Counted from the first letter of the stretch, positions 14,402 through 25,502 are shown. The stretch: 64,000 nt of DNA from Pseudomonas mandelii (GCF_006438925.1 NZ_RCZA01000002.1:186001-250000); one strand, 5' to 3'. A program made the numbers and translations. The notes: generated by a model not told the origin, from the sequence alone.

Positions 14402-14464
14402 ATTTGGTCCGGTCTGGAACAAAAAATTGTTTCGACGCCTGAAAATCAGGCGTCGAAGGGCCTA

Positions 14465-15800
<1,336 letters not shown>

Positions 15801-15892
15801 GGTTTTTCCCGGGTTTACGGCAATGCGACATATAGGGTCGCAAAGGCGCAGTTTAAACCGCCGGCACAGGTTATAGGCAGGGTTGTCGAGCG

Positions 15893-15914
15893 GTGCGGTA
15901 AATATGTACCGCAC
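15893..15914. promoter_or_regulatory. Perfect inverted repeat upstream of the LRR gene
   Basis: GTGCGGTA-AATATG-TACCGCAC, an 8-bp perfect palindrome 59 bp before the LRR start and 208 bp before aruC. It has no T-run, so is more likely an operator than a terminator. Confidence 0.5.
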
Positions 15915-15972
15915 GGAACCGATCATCGTCTGTTTTGCTGGCGGCTCATTCAAAACGCTAAGGGAATAGCGC

Positions 15973-18900
15973 ATGAGCCGATACGAGAACGATCGCCTTT
16001 CCTCTACTGGAGGCAGTGGATCCGCTACGCAACCGGACGATCACTACCATCACCTGTTCAACAATCTGCCAGTCTGGGTATTAGAAGCATCGTCCAGTAC
16101 ACACCGAGCGCTCAAGAACGCCACGCTTATGACGCCGGACTGGCATGGCACCGCAACACCGCTGCAGCACCAGTCGCTGAAAAAGATCAGTCAGGAACAC
16201 TGGACCCATCGAAATCGTCTGGACTCAATGCTGTCGAAGCTGCAAAGCGCACAAGCCTTTGCCGAACCGCTGCTGAGCGACGCGCTGAAAACCCGGTTTG
16301 ACCTGGATCTGGATGTCAAAACCACCTTCCTGCGCCTGTACATCCCTCAAACCGTACCGCTTTTCGGAATCAAGACTGGCGCCGCGCGCACCTGGACCGT
16401 GTCGATGCTCGACGCCGTCCTGCATAACTTTCAGCAATCGGAAACAGCGGCAGGGGCTTACGAGTCAGCCTCGACGTTCATCACCAAACCTTCGCCCACA
16501 GGGCAGTTCGATACGCTGCCGACGGTCAAGCAAAAGCTCACTGTCCCGGCCTTTACCCGGCTATGCCGGGAACTGGATATCGGCGCGCGGTACAACGCTT
16601 ACCTCAAAGACCATCTGGGGCTGTCCAACCCGGTGGCCGGTGCGGTGTTGAAATCGAAGGTGATCGGCTCGCACAAAACAGCACTCAAATCTGCGCTGCA
16701 GATGGCGCAAATCCGAAAGGATATTCCAGCGGATGCCCATCTCTCGATCCTGCGCATTCTGGAGGGGCGTTCGGGTGCTCGACTGGATGGGCAGCCGCTG
16801 TATGGTCACGACCTGACAATGATGTCCTCCTCGCTGACCGGCATTGTCATTTTCTCGGCGAGCCTGGAACGCGCATGCACAGCAACACGGATCATTGCCT
16901 ACATTCCCGATGATCCAGAGCATCCTCTCAAGGAATACCCGAACACGTTGGCGTTTATGGCCGAGCTGACCCGCAAACTGCGCTCGCCCGCTTATCAAAC
17001 GTTCTTCAGTCGCTTCGTCGACCACAAGGAAAGAGGACATTTTTTCGCGGATATCAACCGTCGCCTCCAGAGCGTGACCTGGCATCAACACCGACAGGGC
17101 GACCCACTGCCGAGCTGGCGCGAAACGCCCATCGACAAGCCTGACTTGCGGTTTTCGGCGATCCCGTTCAGAGCGGACCTGTGGAACCATCTCTATCAGC
17201 GACAGCTGAACAAGATCCTCAACGATGCAAGCACGCTCGCCGTCTCCACCGCCACGGCCGACAGCAACGCGCGATGGGCATTATGGAATGCCTTCAGCAA
17301 AGTGGCCTCGACAATCCTTGAAATCGCGACGTTTGTTGCGTTGCCTTTCGTCCCGTTTCTCGGCGAATTGATGCTGGGCTACATGGCCTACCAGTTACTC
17401 GACGAAACCTTCGAAGGCATAGTGGACCTGGCTGAAGGGCTGAAAACAGAAGCGTTCGGGCATCTGATGACGTTCGTCGAAACGGTGGTTCAGGTGGGGA
17501 CATTTGCGGTGGGCGGTGCCATCGCTGCCCGGACCCTCAGCCGTTTGCTCTCGCGTGAAGCTATTGCGCTTGTCGACCCACTCAAACCCGTCACAACGCC
17601 CGAAGGAAAAACCCGCTACTGGAAGCCGGATCTCAAGCCTTACGAACAAGCACTCACTTTGCCCGAAGGAGCAAAACCCGATCATCACGGCCTCTATCAA
17701 TACGAGGGCAAGGCGCTGCTGCTACTGGAGGGAAAACTGTATGCCGTGAAGCCCGACCGCGTGCCAGGCACGTTTCAGATTGAGCATCCGAACCGAACTG
17801 ATGCTTATCAGCCACCTCTGCTGCATAACAACCACGGCGCCTGGCACACAGAACTGGAGCAACCGCTGAACTGGGACCGGGAAAAGGTCATGCGTCGCCT
17901 CGGCCATAGCGTCGAGTCGTTCACCAGTGCCGAGCGCGAACAGATCCTGCGAGTCAGCGGTTACCACGACAACGTAGTGCGCGAAATGCATGTCGAACGT
18001 TATCGCCCGCCTTCGCTGCTGACAGACACGATCAAGCGCTTCAGGATCAACCGGGACATCGAAACCTTTATCGAACAGATCGGCAGCGACCAACCCGAGC
18101 GCTATCGGAAGGCCGATGTGACCCTGCAACACCAACTGCTGACCGGCTTCGATTCATGGCCTGTCGACACGCCAATGCCGGCACCGGAAACACAAACGCG
18201 AGCCTTCAGAAAACTAACAGCCGAACTCGCCCGAAAGCACCACCAATCGCTGTTCGAGACACGCTACCGCGCACAGGAAAAAACCGATGATCCGCACCTT
18301 CAGCGATTGCTCGACGACGTAAATGGATTGCCGACCGATGTCGCGCAAGAGCTGGTGAGCAATGCCACCGGGACCGAGTTACGCCATCTGCACAACGGTC
18401 GCACGCCCCCACGGCTCAAGGAGGCAGCACTAAAAGCCATGGAGGCCGTACGCGCAACCCGAGCCTGTGAAGGCCTTTATTCCGACGTTTTGGACAACAC
18501 CAACACCCATCGATTGGCCTTGCATAGCCTGAGTTCGCTGCCCGGCTTTCCCGCCGAACTGCGTATTGAAGTGAGGGATTACACCCATGACGGACTTGTC
18601 CGCGACAGCATTGGCCAGGCCGATGCACCGATCGTGAAAACACTGGTGCGCGCCGAAGACGGCACTTACCAGGTTTATCAAGACCGCGAATCGGTGCCCG
18701 GTGATTTTTATCAGGGACTTTTTCAGGCGCTGCCGCAAGCACAGCGCAATGCGTTGAGCCCATCGATCGCAAATGCTCAGTCACTCAAACTACGTATCGC
18801 CGAACATGCATTGAATCAACCGGTACTCCGCAAGCTGTTCGCAAAAAATCCCAATCGAAAACCGTTTTACGATCCGACGACCATGCGCTTGCCTGGCGGC

Positions 18901-20838
18901 TCAAATGGATACCAGCGCAGCCCCTCCCCGACGCCATCCCTCAACGACCGTGTTCGCGAGGTTTACCCCAGCCTTTCCGAGGAGGAACTCCAGTCTGTTG
19001 TTCAACAGTTACAAACGCATCCCGATGGCGCGCGCATGGCGCTCTCACGCCTGTCCAGCGAACTCTCGCGACTGAGTCAGGACCTGAACACCTGGATAAA
19101 TGACTCGCCCACTGTTCACCCGCAAACCCGAGCCCCTTTGAACGAATTGGAACGACAGGCCGCTCAACACAATCGCAGGCTCCTGGCCCAGGAAATCCAG
19201 CGCAGTTGGCGCCGACAATCAGAGCGGGACGCCGATGGCCCGGATGACACGCCGCGCTATGCGCTCAGATTTTCCGAGCCGATTCTTGGCGATCTACCCA
19301 CGCTGACGGCCGATTTCCCCCATGTGTCATTGCTGTCCCTTGAAGGCAGTCATGCTGTGCAGGGTGTTACTGAGTTCCTGCAGCGCTTCAATGGTTTGCG
19401 CCGCCTCGAATTAAAACGCTTTTTCCTGACCTCCCTCCCCGAGGCCATTCCTCGAATGACGGACCTCGATGCGCTGGTGTTAAGCGATTGCGGAATCAGG
19501 TTCGATGCAGCCAACTGGTCGAAGCTGTCTTCATTGAACAAACTGGTCATGCTGGATCTGTACCAGAACCCGTTCACTATGGTGCCCAGTGTCGAATCCA
19601 TGCCTGAGCTTGTTCACCTGGACCTGAGCCGTACCGGCCTGACCGACATTCCCGACAGCGTAGTTCGCCACCCCAAACTTGATACCGCCAAGCTGCTACA
19701 CAACAGGATCAGTGAGCTGCCTTCGCAATTGTTCGAAAGCCCGGTGTACACCAAACAAGCAATACACCTGACGCACAATCCGCTTTCGGATAACGCCCGA
19801 CAACTGATCAAGCATCACTACTTCGACAGCTCATACGATTTGGGTATCTACGCCCCAGAGGCGGACATCAACCGAGTCAGGGCGCTGTACCCGAACCTGG
19901 AGGTCGAACAGGCGAGCGAGTTTGTCTATGAACTGGCAGGCACACTGGCAGACGGCCGGATCGAGCTGACAAACCTTGAAGCAGAGTTGACACAACTGAG
20001 CAACGACTTGGCGGTATGGACCGCCGACCTTCCGGCCCAACACCCGTTGACGGGCGAACCGTTCACCGCCCAACAACAGCTTGTGGAACACATGAACCGC
20101 GACCAGTTCAAACAGACACTGGAGCAGTGCTGGCGGCATGAAAGCGAACTGGATGATTTCAATGAGGCGCTGGAGCCCACCTATGAACTCGTTTTCGACT
20201 CCTGCATCAACGGCGACTTGCCTACCCTGAACGCCGACTTCAGTCATGTGACATCGCTGGAGTTACGCAGCGCCGACGGAGTGACCCGCACCGGGCATTT
20301 TCTGGAGTCTTTCCCCAACCTCAAACGTCTCAAACTGCGCGACTGTAATCTGGGCAACATTCCCGATGCGGTGTTCAAGATGGGTCAACTGCGGTCGCTG
20401 TCGCTCCCTAAATGCCGCGTCGCACTGTCAATGGAATCGGCAAGTGCGCTGGCGGGAATGGAACAGCTCGACTATCTCGATCTGGCCCGCAACCCCCTGG
20501 GGCAAACGCCTGACCTGAGTCAGATGATGGAGCTCACGACCGTACTGCTGAATGACACCGGTATCACCGAAATACCGCACGGCCTGCTGCAAATGACAGC
20601 GCTGGACTGGGCCGACCTCAGTGGCAACGCCATCACCGAAGTCCCCAGCGACGTGTTGGAACTGCCGGTGGAAATCGCTGAAAACATCAGTTTTCGAGGT
20701 AATCGGTTTTCCGGGGAGAGCCTGCTACGGCTGATCGGTTACTTCGAACGGACGGGTATGGACTTTGGCGTGGAAGAGGTGATCAATCGAGGAGAGATGG
20801 AGATCTCGACTTCTGAAGGCTCCGAAATAGAGGAGTAA
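15973..20838 (+). CDS. Giant dermonecrotic-toxin-domain / leucine-rich-repeat protein
   Basis: 1621 residues; start ATG 15973 has AAGGGAAT upstream. The N-terminal ~430 residues resemble the DUF6543 'dermonecrotic toxin' region of large Pseudomonas proteins (RIIAYIPDDPEHPLKEYP, FFSRFVDHKERGHFF). Residues ~443-520 are strongly hydrophobic (membrane-active segment). A middle region of unknown fold follows to ~995. The C-terminal ~625 residues are a tandem duplication of a ~308-residue unit (997-1305 and 1305-1621), each a coiled segment plus several LRRs (LDLSRTGLTDIPD, DLSGNAITEVP). Relatives usually end in a NEL-type E3 ubiquitin ligase domain; none follows the LRRs here. Probable secreted effector or interbacterial/host-directed toxin; role inferred. 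It is inserted between aruC and argR. Confidence 0.8.
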   Translation: MSRYENDRLSSTGGSGSATQPDDHYHHLFNNLPVWVLEASSSTHRALKNATLMTPDWHGTATPLQHQSLKKISQEHWTHRNRLDSMLSKLQSAQAFAEPLLSDALKTRFDLDLDVKTTFLRLYIPQTVPLFGIKTGAARTWTVSMLDAVLHNFQQSETAAGAYESASTFITKPSPTGQFDTLPTVKQKLTVPAFTRLCRELDIGARYNAYLKDHLGLSNPVAGAVLKSKVIGSHKTALKSALQMAQIRKDIPADAHLSILRILEGRSGARLDGQPLYGHDLTMMSSSLTGIVIFSASLERACTATRIIAYIPDDPEHPLKEYPNTLAFMAELTRKLRSPAYQTFFSRFVDHKERGHFFADINRRLQSVTWHQHRQGDPLPSWRETPIDKPDLRFSAIPFRADLWNHLYQRQLNKILNDASTLAVSTATADSNARWALWNAFSKVASTILEIATFVALPFVPFLGELMLGYMAYQLLDETFEGIVDLAEGLKTEAFGHLMTFVETVVQVGTFAVGGAIAARTLSRLLSREAIALVDPLKPVTTPEGKTRYWKPDLKPYEQALTLPEGAKPDHHGLYQYEGKALLLLEGKLYAVKPDRVPGTFQIEHPNRTDAYQPPLLHNNHGAWHTELEQPLNWDREKVMRRLGHSVESFTSAEREQILRVSGYHDNVVREMHVERYRPPSLLTDTIKRFRINRDIETFIEQIGSDQPERYRKADVTLQHQLLTGFDSWPVDTPMPAPETQTRAFRKLTAELARKHHQSLFETRYRAQEKTDDPHLQRLLDDVNGLPTDVAQELVSNATGTELRHLHNGRTPPRLKEAALKAMEAVRATRACEGLYSDVLDNTNTHRLALHSLSSLPGFPAELRIEVRDYTHDGLVRDSIGQADAPIVKTLVRAEDGTYQVYQDRESVPGDFYQGLFQALPQAQRNALSPSIANAQSLKLRIAEHALNQPVLRKLFAKNPNRKPFYDPTTMRLPGGSNGYQRSPSPTPSLNDRVREVYPSLSEEELQSVVQQLQTHPDGARMALSRLSSELSRLSQDLNTWINDSPTVHPQTRAPLNELERQAAQHNRRLLAQEIQRSWRRQSERDADGPDDTPRYALRFSEPILGDLPTLTADFPHVSLLSLEGSHAVQGVTEFLQRFNGLRRLELKRFFLTSLPEAIPRMTDLDALVLSDCGIRFDAANWSKLSSLNKLVMLDLYQNPFTMVPSVESMPELVHLDLSRTGLTDIPDSVVRHPKLDTAKLLHNRISELPSQLFESPVYTKQAIHLTHNPLSDNARQLIKHHYFDSSYDLGIYAPEADINRVRALYPNLEVEQASEFVYELAGTLADGRIELTNLEAELTQLSNDLAVWTADLPAQHPLTGEPFTAQQQLVEHMNRDQFKQTLEQCWRHESELDDFNEALEPTYELVFDSCINGDLPTLNADFSHVTSLELRSADGVTRTGHFLESFPNLKRLKLRDCNLGNIPDAVFKMGQLRSLSLPKCRVALSMESASALAGMEQLDYLDLARNPLGQTPDLSQMMELTTVLLNDTGITEIPHGLLQMTALDWADLSGNAITEVPSDVLELPVEIAENISFRGNRFSGESLLRLIGYFERTGMDFGVEEVINRGEMEISTSEGSEIEE

Positions 20839-20869
20839 ATCAGCCTCAGCAGGTGACGTGATTGCTCTG

Positions 20870-21850
20870 TCACCCACGCTCCGATGGCACCGACGACAAT
20901 TCGAACGGGCTGCTGCTGCGCCGCTGGTTGCGATCTTCCCGCGGCGTGGCACCGAAGAAGTTGCGGTAAGCGCTGGAGAAATGCGGCCCCGAGGAGAAGC
21001 CACACGACAGGCCGATCTGGATGATCGACTTGCTGGTTTGCATCAACATTTGCCGGGCCTTGTTCAGGCGCAGTTCCAGGTAGTACTGGCTCGGCACGCG
21101 GTTGAGGTATTGCTTGAAGATCCGCTCAAGCTGCCGACGGGACACGCACACATGCTGGGCGATTTCGTCAGTGGTCAACGGCTCTTCGATGTTGGCTTCC
21201 ATCAGCAACACCGCTTGGGTGAGCTTCGGATGGCTGGAGCCGAGACGGTTCTGCAGCGGGATGCGTTGGCGCTCGCCGCCTTCGCGGATGCGCTCCACCA
21301 CCAATTCTTCCGACACCGCACCGGCCAGTTCGGCGCCGTGGTCGCGGGCCAGCACGGCCAGCAGCAAGTCGAGTACCGACAGGCCGCCGCACGCGGTCAG
21401 ACGATCGCGATCCCAATCGAACAGATGGCTGGTAGCAATGACTTTCGGGAAGCGTTCGGTGAAATCGTCCTGCCAGCGCCAATGCACGGCAGCGCGATAA
21501 CCGTCGAGCAAACCCAGTTGCGCTAGCGGGTAAACACCGGCCGACAAACCACCGATCACACAGCCAGCACGCACCAGTTGTTTCAGCGAACTACTGAGTG
21601 CCGGCGCGAGTGTGGTCGGCGGCTCATCGGCGAGCAGGAACAGTTTTTGAAAGTTCTCGAGCTTGCCGGCCCACGGCTCACCCGGTAATTGCCAGGCGCC
21701 TTCGGTCGGCGGTTCGGCCTGCAAAAACGACAGCTCGTAGACAACGTCCGGATGCACACGCTGGGCAACACGCAAGGCCTCCTCAGCCAGCGCAAGCGTC
21801 AGTGCTTTAGTGCTGGGCCAAATCAGGAAACCAATTCGATGGGCAGTCAT
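20870..21850 (-). CDS. argR: Arginine-responsive AraC-family regulator ArgR
   Basis: 326 residues from MTAHRIGFLIWPS; the frame's 59 extra upstream codons lie in a REPIN region and are rejected. N-terminal DJ-1/PfpI (GATase-1-like) ligand domain, residues ~5-190, with AGCVIGGLSAGVYPLAQLGLL; C-terminal AraC double helix-turn-helix with TTDEIAQHVCVSRRQLERIF and SIIQIGLSCGFSSGPHFSSAYRNFFG. Last gene after aotJQMOP and next to aru is the argR position I recall in P. aeruginosa, where it activates aot and aru with arginine and represses biosynthesis. This is not the hexameric E. coli ArgR. Confidence 0.92.
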   Translation of the reverse strand: MTAHRIGFLIWPSTKALTLALAEEALRVAQRVHPDVVYELSFLQAEPPTEGAWQLPGEPWAGKLENFQKLFLLADEPPTTLAPALSSSLKQLVRAGCVIGGLSAGVYPLAQLGLLDGYRAAVHWRWQDDFTERFPKVIATSHLFDWDRDRLTACGGLSVLDLLLAVLARDHGAELAGAVSEELVVERIREGGERQRIPLQNRLGSSHPKLTQAVLLMEANIEEPLTTDEIAQHVCVSRRQLERIFKQYLNRVPSQYYLELRLNKARQMLMQTSKSIIQIGLSCGFSSGPHFSSAYRNFFGATPREDRNQRRSSSPFELSSVPSERG

Positions 21851-21968
21851 GGCGGGCAATCCGAAACGAAAACAGTGATGAAGGCATGGGCCAATGCTAG
21901 CCCGTAAATGAACGCAAATCTCGAAACCAACAACGATCAAATGTGGGAGCGGGCTTGTCGCCCCCCCC

Positions 21969-22055
21969 TGTAGGAGCTGTCGAGTAAAACGAGGCTGCGA
22001 TCTTTTGATTTGAACAATCAAGATCAAAAGATCGCAGCCTTCGGCAGCTCCTACA
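21969..22055. repeat. REPIN, family B, hybrid arms
   Basis: Left arm TGTAGGAGCTGTCGAG...GGCTGCGATCTTTTGAT, right arm its partner but of the shorter ...CCTTCGGCAGCTCCTACA subtype. Directly left (21943-21968) is a truncated family A arm, GTGGGAGCGGGCTTGTCGC, running into a C tract. The element lies between aotP and argR within the same operon. Confidence 0.85.
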
Positions 22056-22120
22056 GGGGATCGGGGTCAGCCTTTATATTGCGAAGCATGCACTATCCCG
22101 GTGCGCAACGGGAGTTCGGT

Positions 22121-22885
22121 TTACTTCAGACTACCCGACAGGAATTGCTGCAAACGTTCGGACTGTGGATTGACCAGCACCTCACGCGGGTTGCCGCTTT
22201 CTTCGACAACACCTTTGTGCAGGAACACCAGCTGGTTCGACACTTCACGGGCGAAGCCCATTTCGTGCGTTACCACCACCATGGTCCGGCCTTCCAGTGC
22301 CAGGGCCTGCATGACTTTCAGCACGTCGCCAACCAGTTCCGGGTCGAGCGCCGACGTCGGTTCGTCGAACAGCATTACCTCAGGTTCCATCGCCAACGCA
22401 CGGGCAATCGCCACACGCTGCTGTTCGCCGCCGGACATGTGGCCCGGGTAAGCATCTTTACGATGCGCCACACCGACCTTGTTCAGGTAGTGCTCGGCCT
22501 TCTCGCGGGCTTCGGCCTTGGACATGCCGAGCACGTGGACCGGCGCTTCCATGATGTTTTCCAGCGCGGTCATGTGCGACCACAGGTTGAAATGCTGGAA
22601 CACCATCGACAGGCGCGAACGCATGCGTTGCAGCTGTTTCGGGTCGGCTGCCTTCAGCGCGCCGTCCTTGTTGGCAACCAGTTTCAGCTCTTCGTTGTTG
22701 AGCAGAATCCTGCCCGCGTGCGGCTGCTCCAGCAGGTTGATGCAACGCAGGAAAGTACTTTTGCCGGAGCCACTGGAGCCGATGATGCTGATCACATCGC
22801 CAGCCGCCGCTTTCAGGGACACGCCCTTGAGCACTTCGTGACTGCCATAGCGTTTATGCAGGTCTTGGACTTCAAGTTTGTACAT
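22121..22885 (-). CDS. aotP: Arginine/ornithine ABC transporter ATPase
   Basis: 254 residues from [15 protein letters not shown]; the upstream ATG adds five codons. Walker [10 protein letters not shown] near residue 38, ABC signature [16 protein letters not shown], Walker [13 protein letters not shown], and switch histidine VVVTHEMGF. Powers basic amino acid import through AotQ/AotM at the inner membrane. The polar amino acid (HisP/GlnQ-like) subfamily fits the length. 27 bp after aotO. Confidence 0.95.
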   Translation of the reverse strand: MYKLEVQDLHKRYGSHEVLKGVSLKAAAGDVISIIGSSGSGKSTFLRCINLLEQPHAGRILLNNEELKLVANKDGALKAADPKQLQRMRSRLSMVFQHFNLWSHMTALENIMEAPVHVLGMSKAEAREKAEHYLNKVGVAHRKDAYPGHMSGGEQQRVAIARALAMEPEVMLFDEPTSALDPELVGDVLKVMQALALEGRTMVVVTHEMGFAREVSNQLVFLHKGVVEESGNPREVLVNPQSERLQQFLSGSLK

Positions 22886-22912
22886 GCGGTCGGTTCTCAC
22901 AAAAACAGTCAG

Positions 22913-24025
22913 TCAGTCGTTGAGCAAGCGCCCGTGACGCAGCGCTTCGCGCCCCGCCACCTTGGCCAGCCAGAAACCGGGTTGGGCATAACGCAGCCGT
23001 TCAATGGCAAACAGCACCCCGGACGTACCAGCACACACCGTGCTGACCCGATCCGATAACGGATCGATCACTTCGAAAATCTCATCGCCGGCTTCAATCC
23101 ACTCACCGGGTTTACGCAAGAAACTGATCACGCCAGGATGCGGCGCGAACAGCAATTCAGTGCCTTCGAACGGCATGCCTTCGCAAGCATCTTGCGCAGG
23201 TTTTGGCCATTCGCCGCTGATCAGGCCTTGCTCGGCCAGGAACGCCAGAATGCCTTCCGCGTAAGCGCAGGCTTCAGCGCGACCGGTATCGGCCTGACCA
23301 CCTAATTCAATGGTAGTCGCCAGGCAGGCCAGGGGAATCTGCGCATCAGGAAACAGACGCGACAGACGCAACCACGGCAGCGAGCACGCTTCGTCAAACG
23401 AACTGCCGCCAGAATCTTCCGCCAGCAGCCCCACCTTTACGTTCAGGTGCGCGGCCAACGAACGCCATTGCGGCCAGTGTTGCGGCAAGGCGTACATGTG
23501 CAGCGCCGCTTCGGCATCGCAATGCAGATCCAGCACCACGTCAGCAGTGCAGGCATGGCTCAGCAAAATGCGCTGCATGCCTTGCAACTGACTTGTAGCT
23601 TGCGGCAATGCGGCGAGCACATCACTCATGGTCTGACGGATCAGCTGAATATTGGCGTGCGGATCATCACCCAGGTGCCCTTCCAGCTCGGCGGCCACTG
23701 GCGCGCTCAGCTCGACGAAATCCCGGTTGAAGTTCTTGCCGCTGCCCGCCTCAAAACGCCCTTGATGATTGCCCTGAAGCAGTTGGCCGAGGCCCAGTGG
23801 ATTGGCCACCGGCACCAGCTCGATCACACCGTTGAGCAAGCCTTGGGCTTCAAGTTCGGTCAGGCGCTTTTTCAGCTCCCAAGCCGTACGCATGCCCGGC
23901 AATTCATCGGCGTGCAGGCTGGCCTGGATGTAAGCCTTGCGCTCGCCACTGCCGAAGCGGAACACCGAAATCTGGCGTTCGCTGCCCAAGTGGCTCCACG
24001 GCAATGAATGATCGATGCGTTCCAT
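22913..24025 (-). CDS. aotO: Succinylglutamate desuccinylase/aspartoacylase-family protein (AotO)
   Basis: 370 residues. Zinc carboxypeptidase-like M14 fold: QASLHADELPGMRTAWELKK (HADE, HxxE pair) near residue 38 and VVLDLHCDAEAALHMYA for the third ligand. A C-terminal beta domain (KPGEWIEAGDEIFEVIDP) resembles that of AstE/aspartoacylase relatives. It sits in the aot transport operon, one base before aotM. The substrate is unknown; hydrolysis of an acylated or amidated basic amino acid derivative is inferred from context, and it is reported as not needed for arginine uptake in P. aeruginosa (recall). Confidence 0.85.
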   Translation of the reverse strand: MERIDHSLPWSHLGSERQISVFRFGSGERKAYIQASLHADELPGMRTAWELKKRLTELEAQGLLNGVIELVPVANPLGLGQLLQGNHQGRFEAGSGKNFNRDFVELSAPVAAELEGHLGDDPHANIQLIRQTMSDVLAALPQATSQLQGMQRILLSHACTADVVLDLHCDAEAALHMYALPQHWPQWRSLAAHLNVKVGLLAEDSGGSSFDEACSLPWLRLSRLFPDAQIPLACLATTIELGGQADTGRAEACAYAEGILAFLAEQGLISGEWPKPAQDACEGMPFEGTELLFAPHPGVISFLRKPGEWIEAGDEIFEVIDPLSDRVSTVCAGTSGVLFAIERLRYAQPGFWLAKVAGREALRHGRLLND

Positions 24026-24026
24026 A

Positions 24027-24725
24027 TCAGTGCTTCCGCGGGGCCAGATAGCCCAGCCAGCGGCGCTCGGCCAGTTTGAACATCCGCACCAGAATGAAGG
24101 TCAGGCACAGGTAGAACACGCCGGCGGTGATGTAGGCTTCGAACGGCAGGTAGAACTGAGCGTTGACCGTGCGCGCGGCACCGGTGATGTCGATCAGGGT
24201 CACGATGGACGCCAGACTGGTGGTCTGCAGCATCATGATCACTTCGTTGCTGTACTGCGGCAGCGCCCGGCGCAGGGCCGATGGCAGCAGGATGCGCTTG
24301 TACAGTTTGAAGCGCGACATGCCCATGGCCTTGGCCGCTTCGATCTCACCGTTCGGCGTGGCACGCAAGCTACCGGCGATGATTTCAGCGGTGTAGGCGC
24401 TGGTGTTGATCGCGAAGGCCAGGCACGCACAGAACGTCGCGCTGGACAGCCACGGCCAGAGGAAGCTTTCACGTACCGCTTCGAACTGCGCCAGACCGTA
24501 GTAGATCAAGAACAGCTGCACCAGCATCGGCGTGCCGCGGATCACGTAGGTGTAGAGCCAGGCGCTCATGTTGACGGCCGCGTTTTTCGAGACGCGCATC
24601 AAGCCCAGCGGCAACGCGCACAGCAGGCCGAAAAACAGCGACAGCGCGAGCAATTTGAGGGTGGTCACCAGGCCGCCGAAGTACAGCGGCAGGGCCTCCC
24701 AAATGACGTTGTAGTCGAAGATCAT
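24027..24725 (-). CDS. aotM: Arginine/ornithine ABC transporter permease AotM
   Basis: 232 residues, HisM-type inner membrane permease. It has several hydrophobic helices, starting LPLYFGGLVTTLKLLALSLFFGLL, and the EAA cytoplasmic loop EAAKAMGMSRFKLYKRILLPSALRRALPQY that docks with AotP. The periplasmic segment YVIRGTPMLVQLFLIYYG is family typical. Its start overlaps the stop of aotQ by four bases (ATGA). Confidence 0.95.
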   Translation of the reverse strand: MIFDYNVIWEALPLYFGGLVTTLKLLALSLFFGLLCALPLGLMRVSKNAAVNMSAWLYTYVIRGTPMLVQLFLIYYGLAQFEAVRESFLWPWLSSATFCACLAFAINTSAYTAEIIAGSLRATPNGEIEAAKAMGMSRFKLYKRILLPSALRRALPQYSNEVIMMLQTTSLASIVTLIDITGAARTVNAQFYLPFEAYITAGVFYLCLTFILVRMFKLAERRWLGYLAPRKH

Positions 24726-25411
24726 AGATCAGCCGCCCTTACGCCTACCGAGTAGCGCTTCTCAAGGTGACGCAATGCCAGCAACGAGACGCTGGTGATC
24801 ACCAGGTACATTGCCGCCACTGCGAGGAAGAAGGTGAAAGGCTCGCGGGTGGCATCTGCCGCCTGCTTGGCCTTGAACATCATGTCTTGCAGCCCCACCA
24901 CCGAAATCAGCGCGGTGGCCTTGGTCAGTACCAGCCAGTTGTTGGTGAAACCCGGAATCGCCAGGCGAATCATCTGTGGTACCAGCACCCGGAAGAACAC
25001 CTGAAAACTGCTCATGCCGTACGCCATGCCGGCTTCTGCCTGACCTTTGGGAATCGCCATGAAGGCACCACGGAAGGTTTCCGACAGGTACGCACCGAAG
25101 ATGAAGCCCAGGGTGCCGATACCAGCGGCCAACGGATTGAGGTCGATGTAGTCGTCAAAACCGAGCATCGGCGCGACGCGGTTGAGCAGGTCCTGACCAC
25201 CGTAGAAAATCAGCAGGATCAGCACCAGGTCGGGAATCCCGCGGACCACCGTGGAATACAGGTCGCCCAGCCAGGCCAGCCAGCGAATCGGGGACAGACG
25301 CAGCGCAACGCCGATCAGACCCAGAACAATGGCCAAGACCATGGACGACAAGGCGAGCTGAAGCGTCAGCCATGCGCCATCGAGGATGACAGCCCCGTAG
25401 CCTTTCAACAT
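24722..25411 (-). CDS. aotQ: Arginine/ornithine ABC transporter permease AotQ
   Basis: 229 residues, HisQ-type permease. It carries the VVRGIPDLVLILLIFYGGQDLLN segment and the EAA loop QAEAGMAYGMSSFQVFFRVLVPQMIRLAIPGF. It pairs with AotM in the inner membrane. 91 bp downstream of aotJ; the gap holds a terminator-like hairpin that likely lowers expression relative to the binding protein. Confidence 0.95.
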   Translation of the reverse strand: MLKGYGAVILDGAWLTLQLALSSMVLAIVLGLIGVALRLSPIRWLAWLGDLYSTVVRGIPDLVLILLIFYGGQDLLNRVAPMLGFDDYIDLNPLAAGIGTLGFIFGAYLSETFRGAFMAIPKGQAEAGMAYGMSSFQVFFRVLVPQMIRLAIPGFTNNWLVLTKATALISVVGLQDMMFKAKQAADATREPFTFFLAVAAMYLVITSVSLLALRHLEKRYSVGVRAADL

Positions 25412-25434
25412 GATTCAGGTCCTCGAAAAGGGGG

Positions 25435-25481
25435 ATGAAAAAATGGCGCAAACCTCAGAGATCCTGTTGCTTGCGCCATTT
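25435..25481 (-). terminator. Attenuator-like hairpin between aotJ and aotQ
   Basis: Perfect 11-bp stem AAATGGCGCAA (25441-25451) / TTGCGCCATTT (25471-25481) with a 19-nt loop; on the minus strand the stem runs into six T. It sits after aotJ and before the permeases, where partial termination and 3'-end protection keep the binding protein in excess. Confidence 0.75.
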
Positions 25482-25502
25482 CGGACTTGTCGCCGGGACG
25501 TG

